Notes: generated by a model not told the origin, from the sequence alone. A stretch of 35,497 nt of DNA from Acidobacteriaceae bacterium (GCA_030038315.1 JASHPD010000364.1:1-35497); one strand, 5' to 3'; shown: positions 1 through 8,888, counted from the first letter of the stretch. Numbers and translations are program-made.

Positions 1-20
1 TCCTCGCTCAACCACCGGCA

Positions 21-82
21 AGGCTCAGGCAGCAGTGCGCCTGAGCAGCGGCCGCGGGCCGCGGGGATACTGCCTGAGACCT
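21..82. repeat. Nested inverted repeats (competing stems)
   Basis: CTCAGGCAG (24-32) pairs with CTGCCTGAG (70-78), extended by AGG/CCT with a 1-nt bulge. An alternative internal stem is CTCAGGC (24-30) / GCCTGAG (39-45). Confidence 0.6.
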
Positions 83-181
83 GGCAAACCCTTATAAACA
101 GCGGCCAGAACCGCACTTCAAACAGATCGCGAACGGCAAGAAACGAAAATCACCAGGAAAGACGCCGCAATCAGGCGAATT

Positions 182-547
182 TCAACGAGTTCCTAGACGC
201 ACATCTACTCGGTCGATGACGCCGGCGCGGGTGAGGTTGGCGCGGGCGATCTCCGCGTGTTTGGGCTCAAGTTCGAGCGTGATGACTTTGCCGTTTGTGG
301 GAATGGCGCGTGCCATCCACGTTGTCGAGTAGCCGCCGAGAGTGCCGATTTCGAGGACGCGCTTTGCGCCGGAGACCTGGATGAGGAGCGCGAGAAATTT
401 GCCGAGGAGCGGCGGCACGTCGATGGCGGGGAGCTTGGCCTTGTGGCTGGCTTCAATCGCGGCGGTGAGCGCGTCATCGGCTGGCGCGAGAAGATCGGCC
501 AGGTAGCGATCGACCTTTGTCCATAGCTTTGGATTGCTGCTTGGCAT
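182..547 (-). pseudogene. Truncated SAM-dependent O-methyltransferase (family 3 / CCoAOMT-like), N-terminal half only
   Basis: Protein has the SAM-binding segment 'AKRVLEIGTLGGYSTTWMARAIP..GKVITLELEPKHAEIARANLTRAG' but stops at 'VDVRLGTR*'. The downstream half typical of this family (the 'DLIFIDADK' region) is absent. Confidence 0.65.
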
Positions 548-553
548 GATGAT

Positions 554-1546
554 TTACTTCTCCCGCGCGACGACGAAATCCGGCACCCAGAGCAGGGCGC
601 GCTTGAAGTCGGATTCCGGAAAACCGGCGAGCGCCTGGCGCGCCTGCTCGGCGTAGCGCTCGGCGACTTCCATCGCGTATGCAACCGAGTCGTGGCGCTT
701 GAGAATCTCCTGAACCTCGTGGCGCGAGACGTGCTCGAAGCTCCGGTCGTCGAGGACGCGCTGGATGACCTGGCGCTCGGCCGGTGTGCCGTGGTCCCAT
801 GCGTGGATGACGGCGAGCGTGGTCTTGCCTTCGCGCAGGTCGCTGGCTACGGGCTTGCCGAGAACGGCTTCGGTGGCGGTGAGGTCGAGCACGTCATCGA
901 CAATCTGGAAGGCGAGGCCGACGGCGCGTCCGTAGGTGGCTACGTTGGTTTCTTCGGCTTCGGTTGCGCCGGCTAGGACTGCGCCGAGGCGCATCGAGGT
1001 CGAGAAGAGGCAAGCGGTTTTGCGGAAGATCAGATCGTAGTATTCGGCTTCTGAGACGGCCTTGCCGAGCTTCTGGATTTGCAGCAGCTCGCCCTCGACC
1101 ATCTGCTGCGTGAGCTCGATGAGCAATTCGAGAATGCGCAGGTTTTTTTCTTCGAGCGCCACCTTGAAGGCCTGCATGTAAAGCCAGTCGCCGGCGAGGA
1201 CGCACTTCTCATTGCCCCATGTGGTGTTGGCGCTGGGGCGGCCGCGGCGCGTGTCGGCGCCGTCGATGATGTCGTCATGCACGAGCGTGGCGGTGTGCAC
1301 CATTTCCACCACGGTGCCGAGGCGGATGGCGCTGCGGCCGAAGAAGCCCATCATGTGCGCGGAGAGCAGCAGCACCGACGGGCGGATGCGCTTGCCGCCG
1401 CCTTCGCGCAGGTACTCGGCGATCTCCGTGATGGTGCTGACGCTGGATGCGGCGTCGCGGCCCAGCTCCTGCTCGATGGCCACAAGGTCATCCCGCAGGA
1501 GTTCGAAGACCTCTCGTGCTGTTGCGATTGCCAGTGTGCTTAACAT
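554..1546 (-). CDS. Polyprenyl diphosphate synthase (octaprenyl/heptaprenyl type)
   Basis: Protein from MLSTLAIATAREVFELL has the 'GGKRIRP' motif, the first Asp-rich motif 'LVHDDIIDGADTRRGRP' and the second 'FQIVDDVLDLT'. The longer ORF to 2500 reads through other genes out of frame; the start at 1546 gives 330 aa. Confidence 0.93.
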   Translation of the reverse strand: MLSTLAIATAREVFELLRDDLVAIEQELGRDAASSVSTITEIAEYLREGGGKRIRPSVLLLSAHMMGFFGRSAIRLGTVVEMVHTATLVHDDIIDGADTRRGRPSANTTWGNEKCVLAGDWLYMQAFKVALEEKNLRILELLIELTQQMVEGELLQIQKLGKAVSEAEYYDLIFRKTACLFSTSMRLGAVLAGATEAEETNVATYGRAVGLAFQIVDDVLDLTATEAVLGKPVASDLREGKTTLAVIHAWDHGTPAERQVIQRVLDDRSFEHVSRHEVQEILKRHDSVAYAMEVAERYAEQARQALAGFPESDFKRALLWVPDFVVAREK

Positions 1547-1578
1547 GCTGTCCTGAGCTTGCGGCTTGGTGCGGGACA

Positions 1579-2082
1579 CTAGTTGGTCCGGTAATTGGTG
1601 AATTGGAGATCGACGCCGAGGTCTTTTGCGCGCAGCAGCGCGATGATGCCCTGCAGGTCGTCGCGGTCTTTGCCGCTTATTCTTACTGTATCGCCCTGAA
1701 TGCTGGCCTGTACCTTTTTCTTGGAATCCTTGACGATGCGGACGATCTCTTTGGCCTTTTCGCCGGGGATGCCTTGCTGCAGCGTGACCTTCTGGCGGAC
1801 GCTCTGGCCGGCGGCGGGCTCGATCTTGCCGTAGGTGAGGTTCTTGAGCGAGACGCCGCGCTTGACGAGCTTCTGGCCGAGGATTTCCTTGACGGCTTCG
1901 AGCTTGTATTCGGCGGCCGAGGCGAGCTGGATCTCCTTGTCGCCTTCGGTGAGCGTGATCTCGGAGTGCGAGTCCTTGAGATCGAAGCGCTGCTTGATCT
2001 CCTTGAGCGCCTGGTCGATGGCGTTGCGGACTTCCTGGATGTCTACCTTGCTGACGATGTCGAACGAATTGTCTTGAGCCAT
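1579..2082 (-). CDS. yajQ: YajQ family nucleotide-binding protein
   Basis: 167 aa, 'MAQDNSFDIVSKVDIQEVRNAIDQALKEIKQRFDLKDS..', characteristic of YajQ/DUF520. Confidence 0.93.
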   Translation of the reverse strand: MAQDNSFDIVSKVDIQEVRNAIDQALKEIKQRFDLKDSHSEITLTEGDKEIQLASAAEYKLEAVKEILGQKLVKRGVSLKNLTYGKIEPAAGQSVRQKVTLQQGIPGEKAKEIVRIVKDSKKKVQASIQGDTVRISGKDRDDLQGIIALLRAKDLGVDLQFTNYRTN

Positions 2083-2142
2083 GTGGGTGCCCCGCGATGC
2101 AGTCGGGCCGGCGATGCTGCGTCCGGCTTCGGAGTGCTTCTT

Positions 2143-2982
2143 TTAGTTTCCCACGAAGGGCGGGAGATGAAAAAGCCGCTGGAAGTTTTTCGTTGTTGCT
2201 TCGCCGAGTTCGTTGAGGGTGACATTGAGCAGACCGGCGAGGGTTTCCGCGGCGTGGCGCACGAGAGCAGGCTCGTTGCGCTGGCCGCGATGCGAGACGG
2301 GCGCGAGCCACGGAGCGTCGGTTTCGACGAGCACGCCGTCGAGCGGAAGCTGTGCCGCTACGTCGCGCAGGTCTTGTGCCTTGGGATAGGTGATCTGGCC
2401 GGCGAAGGAGCAGAGAAAGCCCATGTCGAGCGAGCGTTTGGCTTGATCGAGCGTGCCGGAGAAGCAGTGCATGATGCCGCCTAAGCCGGTGTGCCGCCAA
2501 TGCTCATCGAGGATGACGAAGAGATCGTCCCATGCAGTGGTTGTTCCGTCTTTCGGTCGGCAGTGGATCAGGATGGGACGCTTGCGGGATGCGGCGATTT
2601 CAAGCTGGCGGATGAGTTTTTCGCGCTGAAGATCGTGCGGAGCGCCTTCGTGGTAGTAGTCGAGGCCGATTTCTCCGCAGGCGATGACTTCGGGCTCGGC
2701 CAGCAGTTTGTCGAGCTTTGATAACGCGGCTTCGTCGGCTTCGGTTGTGGTGTGCGGATAGATTCCTGCGCTGGCGTAGAGCTTTGGCAGACTGGCTCCG
2801 TTTTCGCGCTTGCCGTTGTACTCGCGGCAGAGATCGAGCGCCCGGTGCATCTCGGCGGGGCCTTCGCCGATGCCGATGGCGAGCACCGCGCCTACGCCTG
2901 CTTCGGCAGCGCGCATGAGCATCGCGGCACGGTCTTCAGCGTAGCGCGGGCTGTCGAGATGAGCGTGCGAATCGATGAGCAT
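2143..2982 (-). CDS. TatD family metal-dependent hydrolase
   Basis: Canonical 'MLIDSHAHLDSPRY', 'ACGEIGLDYYHEGAPHDLQREKLIRQLEIAA', 'MHCFSGTLDQAKRSLDMGF', 'VETDAPWLAP'. Start chosen at MLIDSHAHL; an upstream ATG at 3030 is possible. Confidence 0.93.
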   Translation of the reverse strand: MLIDSHAHLDSPRYAEDRAAMLMRAAEAGVGAVLAIGIGEGPAEMHRALDLCREYNGKRENGASLPKLYASAGIYPHTTTEADEAALSKLDKLLAEPEVIACGEIGLDYYHEGAPHDLQREKLIRQLEIAASRKRPILIHCRPKDGTTTAWDDLFVILDEHWRHTGLGGIMHCFSGTLDQAKRSLDMGFLCSFAGQITYPKAQDLRDVAAQLPLDGVLVETDAPWLAPVSHRGQRNEPALVRHAAETLAGLLNVTLNELGEATTKNFQRLFHLPPFVGN

Positions 2983-3028
2983 TGGTTTCAATTGCAGATT
3001 TGTCGCTTTATCTGAAAGCATAGTCGTC

Positions 3029-3289
3029 ATGCACGATAAAGTTTACCTGCTTTATCACATTCGAGATTCCGGACAGCTTCTACTTGTTGGCGCATATCGA
3101 TCCGAAGCCGAGGCTTCGGAGGCGATCGAACGAGCAAAGAATAAACCGGGGTTTGCCCAGTATCCGAATGATTTTGAGATCCACGGATACGACTTGGGCG
3201 TCGATATTTGGCCGGATGGTTTTTCCATCGAAGAAGAAGTTTTTTCCGACGATGAATTACCGGATAAGCCGTCTAGAAAGCCCAATTAG
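3029..3289 (+). CDS. Small conserved hypothetical protein (DUF7336-like)
   Basis: 86 aa 'MHDKVYLLYHIRDSGQLLLVGAYRSEAEASEAIERAKNKPGFAQYPNDFEIHGYDLGVDIWPDGF'. 'KVYLLYH' and 'GFAQYPNDFEI' match the small DUF7336 family from memory. Confidence 0.7.
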   Translation: MHDKVYLLYHIRDSGQLLLVGAYRSEAEASEAIERAKNKPGFAQYPNDFEIHGYDLGVDIWPDGFSIEEEVFSDDELPDKPSRKPN

Positions 3290-3300
3290 CTAAGCATTAT

Positions 3301-5466
3301 CTACTTGAGCCGCGCGCCGAGCGGGACGTCTTCAAGGAAGCCGGCGAGGACAGGTGTGCTGTCCGGATTGTCCGGCAGAGACGCGGCGAGCAGCATTCCG
3401 TTTGATTCGAGGCCGCGCATTTTGCGTGGGGCGAGGTTGGCGACGATGACGATCTTGCGGCCGATGAGCTTTTCCGGCTCGTAGTACGCGGCGATGCCGG
3501 CGAGGATCTGGCGCTTTTCGTAGCCAAGATCGACTTCGAGGCGGAGCAGCTTGTCGGCTTTGGGGATACGCTCGGCGACGAGGATCTGTGCGACGCGCAA
3601 GTCCACTTTGACGAAGTCGTCGATGGTGATGAACTGTTTTTCTTCGACCAACTGCTGTGGGGCTGACTGCGCCTCAGGCGCTGCGGCCGTCTGTGGAACG
3701 GCGGCAGGTACAGCGGCAGGCGCAGCCGGAGCGGGCTTTTCGGCGGGGGCTTCGGGTTTTGGCACTTCGGCGAACTTCACGGGTTCAGCCGCTGGTGTTG
3801 GCGCAACAATCTTGTTACCGGCTGCGGCATCGACAGCGCTGGCGTTGTTCTCGTTCTCAAGGTTCTGCATACGATCGATCGCGTCCTTTTCTGCGCGGGG
3901 GAAGAGCGGCGCGGGTTCGCCGAATTTTGTGCCGGCCTTCAATCCGCCCCATTGCAAATTGGTTAGAAATGCCTGCTTGGCTGCATCCTGAATTTCGCCG
4001 AGGCCGAGTTGCTGCCAGACCTTTGCTGCCGATACCGGCAAGATGGGATAGATGAGCGCTGTGGCGATGCGGATGGCTTCTGCTGCCGTGGCCAGCACGC
4101 GGGCTTGCAAGGCGGTATGGTCGGCGTCGCTGCGCTCGGTGGGCTTTTTCCATGGCGCGTTGGCGGTCAGATAGCCGTCGGCTTCGGCTACGAGCGTCCA
4201 CAGGCCTTTGAGCGCTTCGGAAAAATTGAACTCGTCGAAGGCAGGGCCGAACTCGTTGATCGCTCGTTCGGCTGCGGCGCGCAAGGCTGTTTCGGCCTCG
4301 ATGGCTGCGCCGGTTTCCGGCACAACGCCGCCGAAGAACTTGTGCATCATGTTGACGACGCGGCTGACAAGATTGCCGTAGCCGTTGGCGAGGTCGCCGT
4401 TGTAGCGGCGCACGAGCGCGTCGAAGGTGAAGCTGCCGTCCTGGCCGAAGGGGATTTCGCGCAGCAGGAAGTAGCGCAGCGCGTCTGCGCCGAGGACTTC
4501 GTCGATGGTCTCCGCGCGGACGATGTTGCCGAGCGACTTCGACATCTTCGCGTCGTCGAAGAGCAGCCAGCCGTTGGCGCGGATGGATTTCGGCAGCGGA
4601 ATTCCGGCGGCCATGAGAAACGCGGGCCAGTAGACGCAGTGGAAGCGGCTGATCTCTTTGCCGATGAGATGCAGGTCGGCGGGCCAGAATTTCTCGAATT
4701 TTTTCTGCTCGGCGGGATCGTCGGAGCCGTAGCCGAGGGCAGTGATGTAATTGGCCAGTGCGTCGAGCCAGACGTAGACGACGTGTTTCTCATCGCCGGG
4801 GACGGGGATGCCCCAGGAGAAACTGGTGCGGCTTACGGACAGATCTTTGAGGCCGCTGCGGACGAAAGAAATCACTTCGCGGCGCGTGGACTCGGGCTGC
4901 ATGAAGTTGGGATTGGCTTCGTAAAACTGAAGCAGCTTGCGCTCGAAGGCCGAGAGTTTGAAGAAATAATTTTCTTCGCTCACCGTTTCCGTTACGCGGC
5001 CGCAGGTGGGGCAGATGGTTCCGGGAGGGCCATCGACGTAGGCTTCGTCGCTTACGCAATACTGGCCGGTGTAGGTGCTTTTGTAGATGTAGCCCTTGTC
5101 GCGGAGGGTTGCGAACAACTTCTGCACGCCGCGGATGTGGCGCGGCTCGGTGGTGCGGATAAAGTCGTCGTAGCTCAGGCCGAGGCGATCCCAGAGCGCG
5201 CGGAATTCGCCGGCGATGACGTCGGCGAATTCCTGCGGCGTTTTGCCTGCGAGCCTGGCGCTGCGCTCGATCTTCTGGCCGTGCTCGTCGGTGCCGGTAA
5301 GGAACCGTGTGTCGATGCCGAGGGCGCGCTTGCGGCGGGCAATGGCGTCGCAGACGATCGTCGAGTAAGCGTGGCCCAGGTGCGGACGCGCATTCACGTA
5401 GTAGATGGGCGTGGTGAGATAAAAGTGCTCAGTGCTGGGCGCAGTTTGGGTCGAAGTCTTGGCCAT
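3301..5466 (-). CDS. metG: Methionyl-tRNA synthetase with C-terminal tRNA-binding (EMAP-II-like) domain
   Basis: 'YLTTPIYYVNARPHLGHAYSTIVCDAIAR', zinc motif 'CPTCGRVTET', 'KMSKSLGN', and a C-terminal 'ITIDDFVKVDLRVAQILVAERIPKADKLLRLEVDLG' domain after a Pro/Ala-rich linker. Confidence 0.97.
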   Translation of the reverse strand: MAKTSTQTAPSTEHFYLTTPIYYVNARPHLGHAYSTIVCDAIARRKRALGIDTRFLTGTDEHGQKIERSARLAGKTPQEFADVIAGEFRALWDRLGLSYDDFIRTTEPRHIRGVQKLFATLRDKGYIYKSTYTGQYCVSDEAYVDGPPGTICPTCGRVTETVSEENYFFKLSAFERKLLQFYEANPNFMQPESTRREVISFVRSGLKDLSVSRTSFSWGIPVPGDEKHVVYVWLDALANYITALGYGSDDPAEQKKFEKFWPADLHLIGKEISRFHCVYWPAFLMAAGIPLPKSIRANGWLLFDDAKMSKSLGNIVRAETIDEVLGADALRYFLLREIPFGQDGSFTFDALVRRYNGDLANGYGNLVSRVVNMMHKFFGGVVPETGAAIEAETALRAAAERAINEFGPAFDEFNFSEALKGLWTLVAEADGYLTANAPWKKPTERSDADHTALQARVLATAAEAIRIATALIYPILPVSAAKVWQQLGLGEIQDAAKQAFLTNLQWGGLKAGTKFGEPAPLFPRAEKDAIDRMQNLENENNASAVDAAAGNKIVAPTPAAEPVKFAEVPKPEAPAEKPAPAAPAAVPAAVPQTAAAPEAQSAPQQLVEEKQFITIDDFVKVDLRVAQILVAERIPKADKLLRLEVDLGYEKRQILAGIAAYYEPEKLIGRKIVIVANLAPRKMRGLESNGMLLAASLPDNPDSTPVLAGFLEDVPLGARLK

Positions 5467-5559
5467 GAGTGGGAATTACGCTGCCGATTCGCCCCGTAAG
5501 CAGGCGGAAATCGTTAGGCAACTTATCTATCCATCTTACGGCATCGGGTTTGATTCGCT

Positions 5560-6057
5560 TTACGCGGGAACCCGCTCTGCGTGTAAGAAGATGTAGTCCG
5601 CGATCAGGTCATGTTTTACGCCATGCTGGCGCACGAGCGTGGCCAGTTGCGCGTAATGGCGGACGGAATGCGTAAGCATGTGAACCAGCACGGTGCGGCG
5701 CGAGGTGCGGAGCGCGCCTGCGGAGCGTGTCTTGAACTCGAGCACTTCCTCCCAGAAGGCTTGGTCGCGGTTGAGAAGCGGGGTCAGTAATTGCATGGCG
5801 CGGTCATGCGTGGCGTAGATCGTTTCGACTGAGTCGTAGGGGATGGCCTCGTAGGGCGTTTGCGGGAGCTCGTTCAACTGCTCGGCGTAACGCAGCTCCG
5901 CGGCGACGATGTGCTGAAGCAGTTGGGCGACAGAATTAGTTCCGCGGATGTCGCAGGGGAAGGTGAGGATTTCCGGGTGCGCGGTGATGACCTGCTTCCA
6001 GCCGCGCGACGTGTGCTCGACCCACTCCTGCAGCTCTGTTCCGGTGATTGCGACCAT
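5560..6057 (-). CDS. DinB-like family protein
   Basis: 165 aa from MVAITGTELQEWVEHTSRGW; 'LLQHIVAAELRYAEQLNELP' and 'VHMLTHSVRHYAQLATLVRQHG' are DinB four-helix signatures. Confidence 0.82.
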   Translation of the reverse strand: MVAITGTELQEWVEHTSRGWKQVITAHPEILTFPCDIRGTNSVAQLLQHIVAAELRYAEQLNELPQTPYEAIPYDSVETIYATHDRAMQLLTPLLNRDQAFWEEVLEFKTRSAGALRTSRRTVLVHMLTHSVRHYAQLATLVRQHGVKHDLIADYIFLHAERVPA

Positions 6058-6177
6058 TTGGATGTCCTCCGCACCACTGAGGATACGGTTTTTCCCGGCA
6101 GAGCGCCAACACCAGCATAAAGTGTGTGTGCTGCTAGAATATCCCTTGTAAATCAAGGATTTCTGAGGTTTTCGCGC

Positions 6178-8241
6178 GTGTATCTGGAACTTCAAAGGCA
6201 GCTTGCCGTGCATCTCCGCTCGGTTCTCAAAGCGAAGTATTCGCTCGATATTGAAAACATTCCCGTTGAGATTCCGCCGGAGCTGAAGTTTGGCGAGCTG
6301 GCCACGCCGGTTGCGCTGCAACTGGCGCGCTCGCTGCGCAAGGCGCCGAAGATGATTGCGCAGGAGATTGTGGAGGCGTTGCAAAGCGATCTCGCGGCGC
6401 TCACCGGCTTTGCGGGGTTTGAGGTCGCGGGCGCGGGGTACATCAATGCGCGGCTGGACCGGGCGGCGTTTGCGCGCACCACTGCCGCGGCGGAACTGCC
6501 GAAGCTGGCGCATCCGTTCTTCAAGCTGGCGAATCCGCCGCACTCGCTGGTGGAGCACACCAGCATCAATCCCAATAAGGCTGCGCATATCGGCCACTTG
6601 CGCAATGCGATTCTGGGCGACACGTTTGTGCGGATGCTGCGCGCGGCGGGCTCCCAGGTCGATGTGCAGAATTACATCGACAACACCGGCGTGCAGGTGG
6701 CGGATGTTGTTGTCGGCTTCCTCTATGTCGAAGGGAAGTCGCTTGCGGAGGTGCGCGCGCTGCTCGATGATTTAAAGGCTCGCGGCGAGCGCGTGGATTA
6801 CTACTGCTGGGATCTCTATGCGCGGACTTCGCAGTGGTATGAGCAGGGAAGCGAGGCGGAAAATGCAGAGCGGAAGAAGCTGCGCTATGCGACGCTGCAC
6901 GCGATTGAAGAGGGCGGCAACGAGACGGCGGAAGTTGCGGAGCTGATTTCTACGGCGGTGCTCAGGCGGCATCTCGAAACGATGCTGCGGTTGGGCATCG
7001 AGTATGACTTTTTGCCGCGTGAGAGCGAGATTCTGCACCTCAAGTTCTGGGAAGTGGCCTTTGAGGAGCTGAAGCAGAAGGGCGTGCTCTACTTTGAGAC
7101 CGAGGGCAAGAACAAGGGCTGTTGGGTGATGCGTCGTCCGGGTGCGGAGATTGCAGACGGCGAGCTGGATGAAGATGCGAAGGCGATTGTGCGCTCGAAT
7201 GGCACTGTTACGTACGTGGGCAAGGACATTGCGTATCACCTTTGGAAGTTCGGGCTGCTTCCGGGGCGCGATTTTGGTTACGAGAAGTTCTTTGCGTATC
7301 CCGATCACGAATGCTGGATTTCGGCGATGCAGGGTGAGGCGGACCATCCGCACTTTGGCGGCGCAAGCGCGATCTACAACGTGATTGATTCGCGGCAGAG
7401 CGATCCGCAGGCTAACGTCATACAAGCTCTACGCGGGATGGGGTACACCGCGCAGGCGGATCACTATACGCACTTCAGCTACGAGATGGTGGCGCTCACG
7501 CCGCGCTGCGCGGTGGAGCTTGGCTACACGGTGGCGGAAGAGGATTTGTCGCGGCCGTATATCGAGGTGAGCGGGCGCAAGGGGTTTGGCGTAAAGGCTG
7601 ATGACCTGATCGACAAGCTGATTGCGGCGACGAGCGAGGAAGTGGAAAAGCGGCAGACGAGCCGCGATGCGACTGAGCGCGAGACGATTGCGCGGCAGAT
7701 TGCGATTGGCGCGCTGCGCTACTTCATGCTGAAGTTCACGCGGAATTCCGTCATTGCTTTCGACTTTAAGGATGCGCTGAGCTTTGAGGGCGAGACGGGG
7801 CCGTATTGCCAGTATGCGGCGGTGCGGATTCGGAATATCTTCCGCAAGGGAGGAACTACGCCGGAGAATGTTTTGGCGGAGTTTGCAGAATTAGCGCGTC
7901 AGCGCGCTGACGCGCATAGCGAGTTAGCAGGTCAGCAGGGCTCTGGGATTGCTGGTTTTCTTGCGGGTGAAGAGAACGAAGATATCTGGGCGCTGTGGTT
8001 GCGTGCGGGACGGCGGTCGCTGGTGCTCGATCAGGCGATTACGGTCTCAGAGCCTGCTTATCTGGCGAAGCACGCGTTTCAGCTTGCGCAGGAGTTCAAC
8101 AACTTCTACCACAAGCATCACATTTTGACGGAAGAGGATGCGGAGCGGAAGACGTTTCTGCTGGCTACGGCGGCTGTGGCATTGCACGAGCTTGTTACGG
8201 TGCTGGGCTGGCTCGGGATTGAGACTCCTGAAGCGATGTGA
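6178..8241 (+). CDS. argS: Arginyl-tRNA synthetase
   Basis: 'VEHTSINPNKAAHIGHLRNAILGDTFVRMLRAAG', 'VQNYIDNTGVQVADVV', 'SFEGETGPYCQYAAVRIRNIFRK'. Likely GTG start at 6178 (VYLELQRQLAVHLRS); the ORF opens at 6124. Confidence 0.96.
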   Translation: MYLELQRQLAVHLRSVLKAKYSLDIENIPVEIPPELKFGELATPVALQLARSLRKAPKMIAQEIVEALQSDLAALTGFAGFEVAGAGYINARLDRAAFARTTAAAELPKLAHPFFKLANPPHSLVEHTSINPNKAAHIGHLRNAILGDTFVRMLRAAGSQVDVQNYIDNTGVQVADVVVGFLYVEGKSLAEVRALLDDLKARGERVDYYCWDLYARTSQWYEQGSEAENAERKKLRYATLHAIEEGGNETAEVAELISTAVLRRHLETMLRLGIEYDFLPRESEILHLKFWEVAFEELKQKGVLYFETEGKNKGCWVMRRPGAEIADGELDEDAKAIVRSNGTVTYVGKDIAYHLWKFGLLPGRDFGYEKFFAYPDHECWISAMQGEADHPHFGGASAIYNVIDSRQSDPQANVIQALRGMGYTAQADHYTHFSYEMVALTPRCAVELGYTVAEEDLSRPYIEVSGRKGFGVKADDLIDKLIAATSEEVEKRQTSRDATERETIARQIAIGALRYFMLKFTRNSVIAFDFKDALSFEGETGPYCQYAAVRIRNIFRKGGTTPENVLAEFAELARQRADAHSELAGQQGSGIAGFLAGEENEDIWALWLRAGRRSLVLDQAITVSEPAYLAKHAFQLAQEFNNFYHKHHILTEEDAERKTFLLATAAVALHELVTVLGWLGIETPEAM
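7894..7915. repeat. Perfect 22-bp palindrome inside argS
   Basis: GCGCGTCAGCGCGCTGACGCGC equals its own reverse complement. Confidence 0.9.
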
Positions 8242-8332
8242 GAAGTTCTCCGAGACATCGCGTTTTTTGTAGTGTCTGAAATGTGCGTATAAGAAGAGCG
8301 GCTGGTGCACATCTGCGTTATACTGCCTCCCT

Positions 8333-8887
8333 ATGAGACCAATGTTTACGATCCATGCCGGGGAATACCTGGTAGGAAATCACATTGAGACTAAATTCAA
8401 GAGATGGAATGTGTGGATTCCGTCGAAGGACACTGGCGTAGACTTGCTTGTCACTAACAAGAAAAACCAGCGAACAGTCTCGCTTCAAGTGAAATTCAGC
8501 AAGGACTTCCCCAAGCCCGTAAAATCTCCCGATCGGCAAGCATTACGCAGCCACGGTTGGTTCACGTTGAGCATGGAGAAGATTGACCCTTCAAAGGCTG
8601 AATTTTGGGTGTTTGTATTGCACGGATTTGAAAGTGACAAGACTGATTTTCTAGTTGTTCCAACAGCGAAACTGCGGCAGCACATGGACGAGATTCACGA
8701 CCATCAAGAGAAGCTGCAGATTTACCTCACATCCACAAATAAAAACAAATGCTGGGAGACCAGAGGGCTTAAAATTAAAGACAGGCACGAGATTGCAAAC
8801 GACACCTATAAGAACCATACGCGGGATCTCTCAAGATACCTGAATGACACTGGTTGGAATGCCCTCAAAGCTAAACTGGATCGTTAA
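8333..8887 (+). CDS. Hypothetical protein, putative PD-(D/E)XK-like fold
   Basis: 184 aa ORF with moderate GC compared with neighbours. 'HAGEYLVGNHIETKF..VWIPSKDTGVDLLVTNKKNQRTVSLQVKFS' resembles the E...D...Q-x-K core of restriction-endonuclease-like proteins. Confidence 0.7.
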   Translation: MRPMFTIHAGEYLVGNHIETKFKRWNVWIPSKDTGVDLLVTNKKNQRTVSLQVKFSKDFPKPVKSPDRQALRSHGWFTLSMEKIDPSKAEFWVFVLHGFESDKTDFLVVPTAKLRQHMDEIHDHQEKLQIYLTSTNKNKCWETRGLKIKDRHEIANDTYKNHTRDLSRYLNDTGWNALKAKLDR

Positions 8888-8888
8888 G

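Noticed and set aside
1-200. Possible transposase remnant read in the plus frames (e.g. 'NPYKQRPEPHFKQIANGKKRKSPGKTPQSGEFQ')
   Set aside because: The peptide is not recognisable as any transposase family I can name; there is no start, and only a database search could support it.
554-2500. 648-aa minus-strand ORF spanning polyprenyl synthase, yajQ and part of tatD
   Set aside because: Only the C-terminal 330 aa is a real protein. The Arg-rich N-terminal part is an out-of-frame translation of the better-supported yajQ and tatD genes.
4009-5499. 496-aa plus-strand ORF antisense to metG
   Set aside because: GC-rich shadow ORF with low-complexity Val/Ala/Gly/Asp composition opposite a convincing essential gene.
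6120-6177. Possible attenuator (CCTTG-TAAAT-CAAGG) in the argS leader
   Set aside because: The stem is only 5 bp, with no leader peptide or T-box-like features; likely chance.
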